A DNA stretch of 41,594 nucleotides from contig DATGUM010000010.1 in the NCBI GenBank assembly GCA_035301345.1, positions 1 through 41,594 of the forward strand. Direction: 5' to 3'. Under the pieces are notes generated by a model that was not told the origin of the DNA, ran no database searches, and saw only the letters and a program-made list of their open reading frames with translations. Source of the DNA: CALAMD01 sp035301345 (lineage in GTDB: Bacteria > Bacillota > Bacilli > Bacillales > Amphibacillaceae). Every line of letters starts with the position of its first letter. Position 1 is the first letter of the stretch. The position numbers and the translations under genes were made by a program. This document shows positions 25,072 to 34,188 of this stretch, piece by piece.

Positions 25072-25721
25072 GTCGATATCGTTTGTTCTTCTTCTTCTGG
25101 CCGAGTAATCAGCCATTTACAATAATGATCGCCAGCCGTGATGCAATCACTTGCTTGAACATCACTTTTCGGAAACAAATTACCCATCATTCCTTGCTCA
25201 TTTTTACAAATTTGCCGATATGAAGTGGCTATATTTATGATTGGGCAATTGTAATTAATGATTTTGTAGTCACCTTCGTCAGTCTGCTTAACATCAAACA
25301 TGTACCCTTTTTCCTCTAACAAATTAACGAGACTTTCTATTTTTTCATCAAAATTATTTGACATTATATACTGCTTAAACATTTCCTCTTCTCGTTCCGC
25401 CCGTCGTGCTAACAATCGTTTGACTGCTTCAGAACCTTCTGCTTCTTCTAAATCACGTAATAAATCAAGTGGAAGTGTATCATATTGATTAGGAAATGTC
25501 GCATGCCCTTTATCTGTTAATTCATATGTATAGTAAGGTCGACCAATGTCTTGACGGACGACATGTGCTTGAATAAATGAATTGTTTTCTAATTCTCTTA
25601 AATGTTTCCTAACAGCCACTTCAGAAATCGTAAAATGACTCATTAAGTCCTTAATCGTCATGAAAGGATCTTTTTTGAGTAGCATTAAAATCTTTTCTTT
25701 CGTCGTCATGCGTTTCCTCAC
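25065..25721 (-). CDS. SufR-like winged-helix regulator with a Cys-rich C-terminal domain
   Basis: A 218-residue transcription factor. Residues about 5-60 form a winged helix-turn-helix (MTIKDLMSHFTISEVAVRKH), followed by a beta-wing with GRPYYTYELTDKG. The C-terminal domain contains four cysteines spaced C-x12-C-x20-C-x7-C, starting at NYNCPI and ending at CITAGDHYC. This resembles the cluster-binding domain of cyanobacterial SufR, which represses suf genes, so an Fe-S-sensing role is likely but unproven. The start is GTG at 25721, served by AGGAGGGA. It lies 12 bases upstream of the yutE stop, so the two may form an operon. Confidence 0.75.
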   Translation of the reverse strand: MRKRMTTKEKILMLLKKDPFMTIKDLMSHFTISEVAVRKHLRELENNSFIQAHVVRQDIGRPYYTYELTDKGHATFPNQYDTLPLDLLRDLEEAEGSEAVKRLLARRAEREEEMFKQYIMSNNFDEKIESLVNLLEEKGYMFDVKQTDEGDYKIINYNCPIINIATSYRQICKNEQGMMGNLFPKSDVQASDCITAGDHYCKWLITRPEEEEQTISTK

Positions 25722-25732
25722 AATACTCCCTC

Positions 25733-26176
25733 CTATTCACTCGGATTTTGAAATGCATTTGCAACGTCTAACTCATTATGTAAATAATTGTTTATATGTG
25801 TACTAAAATGTTTAATTGCCGGTAAACTCACTTCTAATTGTTCAAATATACGCTCGTGGTCCACTGAGTCATATTGATTAACGATCATTTCGCGTAAATC
25901 AATCAATTGATGATATTTTATTTCATCTTCAGCCTGCAAGACTTTTTCATCTACTAAAATCGTTATTATATCTTTATAACTTCCAGCATCTCGCATAATG
26001 AACCCATCAATCATTAGGTGACCTACATCAATTATCGTTTCAATCATAATTTGTACCATACGCTCTAAACTATACTTTTCGACGCTAGAAGAGCGATTAA
26101 TCGTCGGTAATATTTTTAATGTTTCATCCATATAAGCAAGTTTTTTCTTGATTTCTTTTCGGTCAACAAAATACAT
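25733..26176 (-). CDS. yutE: HepT-like DUF86 (HEPN) protein, YutE type
   Basis: A 147-residue, mostly helical HEPN-fold protein. The family segment DGFIMRDAGSYKDI lies near residues 57-70. In active HepT toxins the Rx4-6H motif gives Arg and His; here the equivalent stretch reads LREMIVNQYDSVD, with Asn where His is expected, so RNase activity is doubtful. No MntA-type nucleotidyltransferase partner is adjacent. The start at 26176 is chosen from GGAGG seven bases upstream; a longer reading from 26203 has no support. It is followed by the SufR-like gene on the same strand. Confidence 0.8.
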   Translation of the reverse strand: MYFVDRKEIKKKLAYMDETLKILPTINRSSSVEKYSLERMVQIMIETIIDVGHLMIDGFIMRDAGSYKDIITILVDEKVLQAEDEIKYHQLIDLREMIVNQYDSVDHERIFEQLEVSLPAIKHFSTHINNYLHNELDVANAFQNPSE

Positions 26177-26268
26177 ATAAAAACCTCCAATATCATGGTA
26201 CACTTACTATAATACCATATATATTCGTTCGTTTGTTAGAGAATAAATGAGGAAAGGAAGACAATTCA

Positions 26269-27708
26269 ATGAGTAAATATTTGCTTGATTTAGACATCAC
26301 GGAACTCGCTAATCAGTTAAGACAAGGTAAAACGACGAGCCAAAAATTAGTTCATACGTATATGAATCAGATCAAACATACGAATAAAACGTTAAATGCC
26401 GTCGTTGAAACACGTGAAAAAGCTGCTTTAAAAGAGGCTAAAGCATTGGACAAGCAAGAGAAACCACCTATTGAAAAGTATCCTTTATACGGCATTCCTC
26501 TTAGTATAAAAGAGTCTTTCAACGTTCAAGGGATGAAAACGACCGGGGGACTGCTTCACCGAAAAAATATCATCGCTAACGATGACGCTGCGATTGTTAA
26601 ACAATTAAAAGATGCTGGCGCTATTATTTTATGCAAATCAAACACACCAACTTTATGCTTCTGTCAAGAAACGGATAATAAGTTATACGGAAGAACAAAT
26701 AATGCTTGGAATAAATTACTAACTGCTGGAGGATCAAGTGGAGGCGAAGGAGCACTTATCGGGGTCGGAGGTGCAGCTGCTGGACTTGGTTCAGACATTG
26801 GCGGATCTATACGTTTCCCCGCACATTTTAATGGTGTCGTCGGTTTTAAATCAGGACGTGATGCGATTGATGCAACAGGTCATTTCCCAGAATCACATAA
26901 ACTCCAAGAGCGAATGCTTGGAGTTGGTCCTATAACTAAGTCGGTTCGTGATGCCAGGTTGCTTTATTATGTGCTAACGAACAATATGAATAGTACTCAC
27001 AACAATCACCAAAAACGTGTAACCTTTTATCTAAGTAATAAAATCCCACTATCAGATGACACGAAAAATAATATACAGGAATTACAATCTTTTTTAGCCA
27101 CTCATTACACCGTTGACTCAGAACGCCCACCTCTCTTTTATCAATCAGCAAAAATTTGGCAAGAACTGATGTCAGTTAACGGAGCCAACCATATAAAAGA
27201 ACATGGGCTAGTAAATGATAGACCACCGTTACCAATAAAATATCTTCAAGAAAAAGTATTTAAACAGACGAGCAATCATAAATATTTAACATGGGCTCTC
27301 ATTGGCGCCCAACTATTTAAACCGACAACTGAGCGACTAGAACATATTAAAGAAGCTCTTGAAAGAGGTGATGAAACGGTTAGCTCATTTCTCGATGACC
27401 GTTTACTCGTTTTACCTGTTTATTATGAAACAGCACTTCCGCACGGCTCTGTCTTTAATGACATTTTTTCCATTCAAAAATCTTATACGAAATATATGCC
27501 TTATGTTGCTTACGCGAATGTTTGGGGCTTGCCTGCGCTTACACTCCCTATTGGCACAGATAAAAACGGCTTACCCATAGGCATACAAATCATTAGTCAA
27601 TTAGGCAATGAATCAGCTATTTTTGACCTCGGAGAAGTCATTGAAAAATACTACTATAAATATAAACGAAGCAACGTCTATGATGAAGCTGACGTACATT
27701 CTGTTTAA
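26269..27708 (+). CDS. Amidase signature family enzyme
   Basis: A 479-residue cytosolic amidase with the Ser-cisSer-Lys triad: Lys in YGIPLSIKESF near residues 76-86, the central Ser in GGSSGGEGALIG near 156-167, and the nucleophile in GSDIGGSIRFPA near 176-187. The C-terminal LPALTLPIG is also typical. No gatB or gatC lies nearby and the length and sequence differ from GatA, so it is probably not the transamidosome subunit. The substrate is unknown. GAAAGGAAG precedes the ATG. It is divergent from yutE and convergent with yutD. Confidence 0.88.
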   Translation: MSKYLLDLDITELANQLRQGKTTSQKLVHTYMNQIKHTNKTLNAVVETREKAALKEAKALDKQEKPPIEKYPLYGIPLSIKESFNVQGMKTTGGLLHRKNIIANDDAAIVKQLKDAGAIILCKSNTPTLCFCQETDNKLYGRTNNAWNKLLTAGGSSGGEGALIGVGGAAAGLGSDIGGSIRFPAHFNGVVGFKSGRDAIDATGHFPESHKLQERMLGVGPITKSVRDARLLYYVLTNNMNSTHNNHQKRVTFYLSNKIPLSDDTKNNIQELQSFLATHYTVDSERPPLFYQSAKIWQELMSVNGANHIKEHGLVNDRPPLPIKYLQEKVFKQTSNHKYLTWALIGAQLFKPTTERLEHIKEALERGDETVSSFLDDRLLVLPVYYETALPHGSVFNDIFSIQKSYTKYMPYVAYANVWGLPALTLPIGTDKNGLPIGIQIISQLGNESAIFDLGEVIEKYYYKYKRSNVYDEADVHSV

Positions 27709-27713
27709 CAAAA

Positions 27714-27753
27714 AAATCTGGCAGGAGATGTGAATAAGCATCCTGCCAGATTT
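27714..27753. terminator. Bidirectional terminator between the amidase gene and yutD
   Basis: AAATCTGGCAGGA and TCCTGCCAGATTT form a perfect 13-bp stem with a 14-base loop. Confidence 0.9.
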
Positions 27754-27761
27754 CATATAAA

Positions 27762-28046
27762 CTATTTTTTCTTTTGACCGATCTTTTCTAAGACAAAATA
27801 CGCACAACCAAAATTGCAATATTCAAGCAAGTAATCGTCTAGCGTACTAATTCGCGTATCAAATGTCGCTTTTGAATGGTTATCCGCATAAAAACCTTTC
27901 AACCGAAGCTGATCGTAGCCCCAATCACCTACTATATAATCATACTTCTTTAATATCTCAGAATATCTTTCTTTCGTTTTTTCTTCTTCAAAGCCTTCTT
28001 TTATATTTTCAACTAACTTATATTCAATGCCATATAGATCAATCAT
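27762..28046 (-). CDS. yutD: YutD-family protein (DUF1027)
   Basis: A 94-residue conserved Firmicutes protein. It has YDYIVGDWGYDQLRLKGFY near residues 35-53 and a C-terminal YLLEYCNFGCAYFVLEK with two cysteines, the usual YutD pattern. The function is unknown; the paired Cys near the end may bind metal or be structural. The ATG follows AGAGGAG. It is a single gene, convergent with the amidase gene. Confidence 0.83.
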   Translation of the reverse strand: MIDLYGIEYKLVENIKEGFEEEKTKERYSEILKKYDYIVGDWGYDQLRLKGFYADNHSKATFDTRISTLDDYLLEYCNFGCAYFVLEKIGQKKK

Positions 28047-28151
28047 TCACATGCACTCCTCTGTTCGTATTTTAGCACATCCATAATTTGCATGAAAGTC
28101 CTATTTCTGGACAAAATGGCGCACGAATTATACATAAAGTTTTATTTATTA

Positions 28152-29243
28152 TTAAACGATACATTTAACAATCATCAGTGAATGTTCTTGTGAAAGATTC
28201 ACTTCATACTGATTTTCAACAGCTAACCCAACATTGTTTTCTTCAGTTATTTGAATAATTGGGCGATCACAAACGTTTTTATTTTGACTTTTAACGACAC
28301 CTTGTCGACCATCATTTAATTGAATAAACAATCCGTTTGGATACGCAGCTATACTGCTTTTAAATGCTTTAATATATTGAATGTCATATTGTTCTACAGC
28401 GCCGGAATAAATAAGCTCCAAACATTCATGTGGGAGTAAAGCATCTCTATACGGTCGGTTAGTCGTCATTGCATCAAATATATCGGCAACTGCAATGATC
28501 TTTGCATACGGATGGATCTCATTCGCCACAATTCCTCGTGGATACCCTGATCCATTCATCCGCTCATGGTGTTGATACGCGCAATGAGCAATAACAGATG
28601 AAAAATTCGTTCGTTTACGAATATATTCAAAACCTAGCCACGCATGTTCCTTCACTTTATTGTATTCTTCTTCCGTTAAACGCCCTTCTTTTAATAAAAT
28701 ATCTTGTTCAATAAAAACTTTACCAATATCGTGTAGCATCGCTCCCATGCCGAGTTCGGATAATTCTTTCTCAGAAAGACCGATATTAACGCCAATAGCT
28801 ATCGAATAAATAGCTACGTTTAGTGAATGTTGAAACGTATAATCGTCAGTGAGAAAAATATCTGTGAGCATCGTTATTGCTGATGGATGTTCTTTCACTT
28901 CACTAATAACAGATTTTACTGTACTCTCTAATTTCTTCTCTGTCGCGTCTGATATATAAGATGTTTCTGAAATGTCTTTTTCTGCTAAGTCTTGAAACGT
29001 TTCGCGAATCGTATTCATCGCACCTATTTTTAGCTCGCTTGAAATGGATGACTGACTGATTTCCGAAGAATTAACATGACTATCTTGAATGTACACATAA
29101 TTTATATTTTGCTTAATTAAACGTGCAATCATTCTGTCTGTTAATTTTACGCCATCTTGAATAAGCACGAGACCATTTTCGTTTAAAATTGGCTCACTTA
29201 ACTTGTCGCCTGCAACTAATGAACTTGTTTTGATTAACCTCAT
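28152..29243 (-). CDS. HD-GYP domain protein, probable cyclic-di-GMP phosphodiesterase
   Basis: About 363 residues, with no membrane segments. The N-terminus has a PilZ-like/DUF3391-type region (residues about 1-60). The HD-GYP domain covers about 135-290: HSLNVAIYS, then GAMLHDIGKVFIEQD with the HD pair, YQHHERMNGSGYPRGI with HH and GYP, and ADIFDAMTTNRPY. All metal-binding residues appear intact. It should hydrolyse c-di-GMP to pGpG or GMP. An ATG at 29252 is an alternative start; neither has a strong ribosome site. It follows yunD by about 36 bases, suggesting co-transcription. Confidence 0.87.
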   Translation of the reverse strand: MRLIKTSSLVAGDKLSEPILNENGLVLIQDGVKLTDRMIARLIKQNINYVYIQDSHVNSSEISQSSISSELKIGAMNTIRETFQDLAEKDISETSYISDATEKKLESTVKSVISEVKEHPSAITMLTDIFLTDDYTFQHSLNVAIYSIAIGVNIGLSEKELSELGMGAMLHDIGKVFIEQDILLKEGRLTEEEYNKVKEHAWLGFEYIRKRTNFSSVIAHCAYQHHERMNGSGYPRGIVANEIHPYAKIIAVADIFDAMTTNRPYRDALLPHECLELIYSGAVEQYDIQYIKAFKSSIAAYPNGLFIQLNDGRQGVVKSQNKNVCDRPIIQITEENNVGLAVENQYEVNLSQEHSLMIVKCIV

Positions 29244-29288
29244 TGACAGCATCTTCTTTCTATTAAGTCATTCTTATTCATTACATAT

Positions 29289-30686
29289 TTACGATGGATA
29301 CTTTTCTTTTAATGTGTGGACGAGAATGTCCCTTAAAAACTCAGGTAAAAAATAGTTTTTTACAGACGCTTTAGCAACACCAGGCAATATCGCACCAAAG
29401 GTAAATGTATCAGCAGTTGCTAATTTATACGTTTTGTTTTTATCTATTGAAGCACCATGATGCAAAATATCTTTAATAAACATATCTTCTGTTCGTTGTG
29501 AAACGTACTCAATATCTATACCAGAAAATATCATTTTTCCTAATAATTTTCCGCGAAAGCCAAAACCTTCTAACTGCAAGTTTTTCACTTGACTAGATTC
29601 AGCTGCCCGAACAATTTCTAACAACGCAGAACCAGTTACTTCTACGAGGCATGGATTGATTGGATGTGGACACATTCGGTGAATTTGCCCGTAAGTAATC
29701 GGTCCAGCTTGCAACGGTTCTAAAAGCATACCTGCGTTTAACATGGCTACATCAGCATTCGTCCATTTTTTCAAAGTCGTTGTCAGTGCTTTAATAATTT
29801 CTGTTTCTTGGAACCAGTGCACTCGTAAATCATGCGGAATTGTCGTAACTTGTTCAGACAAAATATCATTTGCTTCTTCTTCTAACTGACGTAACTTGAT
29901 GACTGTTTGTTCATCACGTTCTAAATGCGTAACATCTTTTACATATGCTTCTTTACCAACGAGCTTTTTTTCCTGATGATCCCACGTAAGTATCACTTCT
30001 CCAACGTGCGAGCCACCTTTACCAGTCGCAGTTAAAACCGTATGGTTAATTGTTTCGCCATATCGTAACAAATGGTGTGTATGCCCACCAATAATAACAT
30101 CAACATCTGGAAACGACTCTGCCAAAATAACGTCATCATCATAGCCTAAATGTGATAAAACGACGATTATATCAACTTCGTCTTTTAAACGTGGCATATA
30201 TTTTTCTAGCGCTTGAAATGGTGAAGCAACTTCCCAATGAAGTCGTTCATAAAATGGCTTAAACGGAGCTGTTAATCCGATATAACCTATCTTCACGCCA
30301 CTTTTAGACTTCACTTGAATAGAAGGTTTTAACCAATCAGGTGTTTCATTCATTTCGCTTTTTAAATTAGAACAGACAACATCAAATGTCGCTTTCTCAT
30401 ATAAATTCACTAAATCTTCATGTGAAAAAGTAATTCCTTCGTTATTTCCAATGGTGACTATGTCATAATTCGCTTTATTTAATAAAGATACATTACCTTT
30501 GCCCATAAAAGCTTCAGAAACAGGATTAACGCGGTCTATATGATCACCTATATCAATGAGCCAATAAGACGCACCTTCTCGTTCACGCTTCTGTTTTTCC
30601 TTATTTATGTAAGTTATAGTTTGTGGCCAGTATGTAAAATCACTATGTAAGTCTCCTGTACAATAAATATATAGTTTTTCTAACAT
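29289..30686 (-). CDS. yunD: Bifunctional metallophosphatase/5'-nucleotidase, YunD type
   Basis: A 465-residue cytosolic enzyme with no signal peptide. The N-terminal calcineurin-like metallophosphoesterase domain shows TGDLHSDF, DIGDHID, TIGNNEG, VLSHLGYDDD and IIGGHTHH, covering all metal ligands. The C-terminal 5'-nucleotidase domain begins near residue 300 and includes NAGML and the nucleotide-binding GFGFRGK region. It hydrolyses 5'-nucleotides or related phosphates. The start at 30686 is set by AAGGAG nine bases upstream; an ATG at 30710 gives an unsupported extension. It is transcribed from an extended -10 promoter and precedes the HD-GYP gene. Confidence 0.9.
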   Translation of the reverse strand: MLEKLYIYCTGDLHSDFTYWPQTITYINKEKQKREREGASYWLIDIGDHIDRVNPVSEAFMGKGNVSLLNKANYDIVTIGNNEGITFSHEDLVNLYEKATFDVVCSNLKSEMNETPDWLKPSIQVKSKSGVKIGYIGLTAPFKPFYERLHWEVASPFQALEKYMPRLKDEVDIIVVLSHLGYDDDVILAESFPDVDVIIGGHTHHLLRYGETINHTVLTATGKGGSHVGEVILTWDHQEKKLVGKEAYVKDVTHLERDEQTVIKLRQLEEEANDILSEQVTTIPHDLRVHWFQETEIIKALTTTLKKWTNADVAMLNAGMLLEPLQAGPITYGQIHRMCPHPINPCLVEVTGSALLEIVRAAESSQVKNLQLEGFGFRGKLLGKMIFSGIDIEYVSQRTEDMFIKDILHHGASIDKNKTYKLATADTFTFGAILPGVAKASVKNYFLPEFLRDILVHTLKEKYPS

Positions 30687-30867
30687 ATTTATGAACTCCT
30701 TAGCTTTCATAACACCTGTAACATTAGGTTTATCTACTTAATAGGTAAAATATGTATAGCGATATTAAAATATTTACAAACAATAAAACCATTTTAAAAA
30801 CGAACATTATAGGCCTTTGGACCGATATATTATTTAAAAAAATTCGTTCATGAGAGATTGTTTGTAT

Positions 30868-30895
30868 ATTATAGCAAAAGTTTCATAATTAATAA
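30868..30895 (-). promoter_or_regulatory. Probable yunD promoter
   Basis: Minus-strand extended -10 TGCTATAAT (TATAAT at 30873-30868) with a weak -35 TTATTA (30895-30890), 16-base spacer. It implies a 5' leader of about 175 bases in which I see no known riboswitch. The rest of 30896-31059 shows nothing identifiable. Confidence 0.55.
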
Positions 30896-31059
30896 ATGGC
30901 TACTCCTATATTAGTTGTTTTACTCCAACATTTTAATAACAATTGATTCATCATTTTTCGTTTTTTCAAGTCAATCATTTCGTTTTAAACACTTCATTTG
31001 TAGCTAATTTTAAATTTCACCTGGCAAAAACATGGCACGACCGATGAAAAGACATAAAA

Positions 31060-31093
31060 AAACCACACCACTAATCGCTTAGTGATGCGGTTT
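31060..31093 (-). terminator. Terminator of the suf operon
   Basis: On the minus strand AAACCGCATCACTAA pairs with TTAGTGGTGTGGTTT (15 positions with one mismatch and two G-U pairs), followed by TTTTTTAT. Confidence 0.92.
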
Positions 31094-31101
31094 ACAGTTA
31101 A

Positions 31102-32499
31102 TTATCCAATTGAACCTTCCATCTCGTATGAAATTAATCTATTCATCTCAACTGCATATTCCATTGGAAGTTCTTTTGTAAATGGTTCAATGAAGCCCAT
31201 GATAATCATATCTGTCGCTTCTTGTTCTTCAAGTCCTCTACTCATTAAGTAGAATAACTGTTCTTCAGAAACTTTAGATACTTTAGCTTCGTGCTCTAAT
31301 GATACGTTGTCGTTATAAATTTCATTATAAGGAATCGTATCTGAGAATGACTTATCGTCTAAAATTAACGTGTCACACTCGATGTTTGCTTTTGCACGAT
31401 CTGCTTTACGTCCGAAGTGAACAATCCCGCGGTAAGAAACTTTCCCACCGTCTTTTGAAATTGACTTCGAAACGATTGAAGATGACGTATCTGGTGCTAA
31501 GTGATACATTTTAGCTCCTGCATCTTGATGCTGACCTTGACCAGCAAATGCGATAGAAATCGTCATTCCTCGTGATCCTCTACCTCTTAATAAGATTGAT
31601 GGGTACTTCATCGTTAATTTCGATCCCATGTTCCCGTCAATCCATTCCATTGTTGCATTTTCTTCACAAACTGCACGTTTAGTCACTAAGTTATAAACGT
31701 TGTTTGACCAGTTTTGAATCGTCGTGTAACGGCAATATGCGTCTTTCTTAACGATGATTTCAACGACTGCACTATGAAGTGAGTTCGTCGTAAATGTAGG
31801 TGCTGTACATCCTTCAACGTAATGAACAGATGCTCCTTCATCAACAATGATTAACGTTCTTTCAAACTGTCCCATATTCTCTGAGTTAATACGGAAGTAA
31901 GCTTGTAGAGGTGATGGAACACTCTTTCCTTCTGGTACGTAAATGAATGAACCACCTGACCAAACCGCTGTATTTAGCGCTGAGAACTTGTTGTCTGCAG
32001 CTGGTACAACTGTTCCAAAGTACTCTTTAAATAATTCTTCATGCTCCTGTAAAGCCGAGTCTGTATCAGAGAAGATAATTCCTTCTTTTTTCAACTCTTC
32101 TTCAAGACTTTGATAAACAACTTCAGATTCATATTGAGCGGAAACCCCTGCTAAATATTTCTGCTCTGCTTCAGGAATTCCTAACTTATCAAACGTATTT
32201 TTAATCTCTTCAGGAACTTCATCCCATGATCTACCTTGTTCTTCTGTCGCTTTTACATAATAAACAATTTCATCAAAGTCTAGCTCTGATAAATCTCCAC
32301 CCCACTGTGGCATTGGTTTACTATAAAATATATCTAAAGCCTTCAGACGCTCTTCTAACATCCATTCAGGCTCTTCCTTCATTCGTGAAATCTCTTCTAC
32401 TACTTCTTTCGTTAAACCTCTTTCTGTACGGAATACAGAAACGTCTTTATCATGAAAACCATACTTGTACTCATCAATTTGAGGCGCTTTTTTCGCCAT
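31102..32499 (-). CDS. sufB: Fe-S cluster scaffold subunit SufB
   Basis: Core scaffold subunit of the SufBCD complex, on which clusters are built from persulfide sulfur and iron. At 465 residues it is standard. The SufB/SufD beta-helix domain covers about residues 170-430. Features include AVWSGGSFIYVPEGKSVP, HYVEGCTAPTFTTNSLHSA with the conserved Cys, and MEWIDGNMGSKLTMKYPS. No intein is present. It is the last gene of sufCDSUB, 29 bases after sufU, and is followed by the operon terminator. Confidence 0.97.
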   Translation of the reverse strand: MAKKAPQIDEYKYGFHDKDVSVFRTERGLTKEVVEEISRMKEEPEWMLEERLKALDIFYSKPMPQWGGDLSELDFDEIVYYVKATEEQGRSWDEVPEEIKNTFDKLGIPEAEQKYLAGVSAQYESEVVYQSLEEELKKEGIIFSDTDSALQEHEELFKEYFGTVVPAADNKFSALNTAVWSGGSFIYVPEGKSVPSPLQAYFRINSENMGQFERTLIIVDEGASVHYVEGCTAPTFTTNSLHSAVVEIIVKKDAYCRYTTIQNWSNNVYNLVTKRAVCEENATMEWIDGNMGSKLTMKYPSILLRGRGSRGMTISIAFAGQGQHQDAGAKMYHLAPDTSSSIVSKSISKDGGKVSYRGIVHFGRKADRAKANIECDTLILDDKSFSDTIPYNEIYNDNVSLEHEAKVSKVSEEQLFYLMSRGLEEQEATDMIIMGFIEPFTKELPMEYAVEMNRLISYEMEGSIG

Positions 32500-32528
32500 G
32501 ATTAAAAACCTCCTTCAGATTTTTAGTA

Positions 32529-32978
32529 CTATTTGGTCGTTTCTTTAACACCTTTTTCCATTGCTTCCCATGCAAGTGTAGCACATTTAATTCGCGCTGG
32601 AAATGTTGAAACACCTTGTAGTGCTTCAATATCTGCTAAATCTAATTCTCCGACGTCAATGTTTTCACCAATCATCATTTTCGAGAAAAATTCCGACATA
32701 CGCAATGCTTCCTCAACTGTTTTTCCTTTAATTGCTTGAGTCATCATTGATGCGGAAGCCATACTAATTGAGCAACCTTCCCCATCAAATTTGACATCTT
32801 TTACGTGGTCATCTTCTACGAATAATGATAATAATATACGGTCTCCACACGTCGGATTATTCATCTCGACAGTTAGTGTTTCATCGTCTAGTACCCCTTT
32901 ATTACGTGGGTACTTATAATGATCCATAATAACTTGTCTGTATAATGTGTCTAAGTTTATATTGTATTTAGAAGACAT
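32529..32978 (-). CDS. sufU: Sulfur-transfer protein SufU
   Basis: A 149-residue zinc-dependent sulfurtransferase that accepts persulfide from SufS. The three conserved cysteines and Asp are visible: NPTCGDR near residues 40-46, GEGCSIS near 64-70, and IKCATLAW near 130-137. The SufU-specific insertion between the second and third Cys is present, which separates it from IscU. The ATG overlaps the sufS 3' end by 11 bases. Fourth gene of the operon. Confidence 0.96.
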   Translation of the reverse strand: MSSKYNINLDTLYRQVIMDHYKYPRNKGVLDDETLTVEMNNPTCGDRILLSLFVEDDHVKDVKFDGEGCSISMASASMMTQAIKGKTVEEALRMSEFFSKMMIGENIDVGELDLADIEALQGVSTFPARIKCATLAWEAMEKGVKETTK

Positions 32979-34188
32979 CTCCGAAATACTCCTTCGTTTT
33001 TAAAAGTCCATCATACAACCGATTGATTTCCTCTTTCGTGTTGTACAAATAAAAGCTTGCTCGTGCTGTCGCAGTAACATCTAACCATTTCATTAATGGT
33101 TGTGCACAATGATGACCTGCTCTTACTGCAATTCCAAAACTGTCTAAAACAGTTGCAACATCATGTGGATGTATCTCTCCGGCATTAAATGTTATGAGCC
33201 CTGCACGTTCTTTCGGACCAAATATAACTAAGTCTTCAATGTCAGATAGTCGATCCATCGCATATTTCGTAATATCATGTTCATGAGCTGCGATATTGTC
33301 TAATCCAACGTCTGTTAAAAAGTCAATTGCTGCGCCTAATCCAACAGCTCCAGCAATAATTGGCGTCCCACCTTCAAACTTAGCAGGTAAATCTGCCCAA
33401 GTAGATTCATATAAATCTACGAAGTCAATCATTTCCCCACCAAATTCAATCGGCTCCATCTCTTCAAGTAATTCTTTCTTACCGTAAAGAACGCCGATAC
33501 CTGTTGGTCCACACATTTTATGACCCGAAAATGCGTAAAAGTCACAATCTAAGTCTTGCATGTCAATCGCCATATGTGGCGCTGACTGCGCACCATCTAC
33601 AGCTAGAATCGCTCCATGCTCATGAGCAATTTTCGCAATTTCTTTAATCGGGTTAACCGTTCCTAAAACGTTTGATACGTGTGCAATTGCGACGACTTTT
33701 GTTCGTTCACTTATTTGTTCACGAACAGCTTCTAGTGTGATTGTGCCATCTTCTTGCATTGGAATATATTTTAATGTAGCTTGTTTTGCTTTTGCTACTT
33801 GTTGCCACGGAATAATATTACTATGATGCTCCATCTGAGTAACGAGAATCTCATCACCTTCTGAAACGTTCGCAAGTCCGTAACTATGAGCAACTAAATT
33901 AATGCCAGCTGTCGTTCCACGATTAAAGATAACTTCAGCTGTACTACTCGCATTAATAAAGCGACGAACTTTCTCACGTGCACCTTCATATAAATCTGTT
34001 GCACGTGTTCCTAACGTATGCACACCACGGTGTACGTTAGAATTGTGATGACGATAGTAATCATCGACCGCTTCGATAACGGCTAAAGGCTTTTGGGCAG
34101 TCGCCGTTGAATCTAAATAAACGAGTGGATGTCCGTTAATTTCTTGGTCAAGAACCGGGAACTGTTCACGAATGGATTTAACATCCAT
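32968..34188 (-). CDS. sufS: Cysteine desulfurase SufS
   Basis: PLP-dependent enzyme of 406 residues that removes sulfur from cysteine as a persulfide. The PLP lysine is in YAFSGHKMCGPTGIG near residues 219-233. The catalytic Cys is in VRAGHHCAQPLM near 356-367, with the short loop typical of group II desulfurases. The N-terminal YLDSTATAQKP is also characteristic. Its ATG overlaps the sufD stop by one base (TAATG), indicating coupling. It works with SufU, encoded next. Confidence 0.97.
   Translation of the reverse strand: MDVKSIREQFPVLDQEINGHPLVYLDSTATAQKPLAVIEAVDDYYRHHNSNVHRGVHTLGTRATDLYEGAREKVRRFINASSTAEVIFNRGTTAGINLVAHSYGLANVSEGDEILVTQMEHHSNIIPWQQVAKAKQATLKYIPMQEDGTITLEAVREQISERTKVVAIAHVSNVLGTVNPIKEIAKIAHEHGAILAVDGAQSAPHMAIDMQDLDCDFYAFSGHKMCGPTGIGVLYGKKELLEEMEPIEFGGEMIDFVDLYESTWADLPAKFEGGTPIIAGAVGLGAAIDFLTDVGLDNIAAHEHDITKYAMDRLSDIEDLVIFGPKERAGLITFNAGEIHPHDVATVLDSFGIAVRAGHHCAQPLMKWLDVTATARASFYLYNTKEEINRLYDGLLKTKEYFGDVF

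Noticed and set aside
25733..26176. A HepT/MntA toxin-antitoxin module
   Set aside because: No nucleotidyltransferase gene lies on either side and the catalytic His position is occupied by Asn.
26269..27708. GatA subunit of the Glu-tRNA amidotransferase
   Set aside because: No gatC or gatB is adjacent, and the region after the triad differs from GatA. A general amidase-family call is safer.
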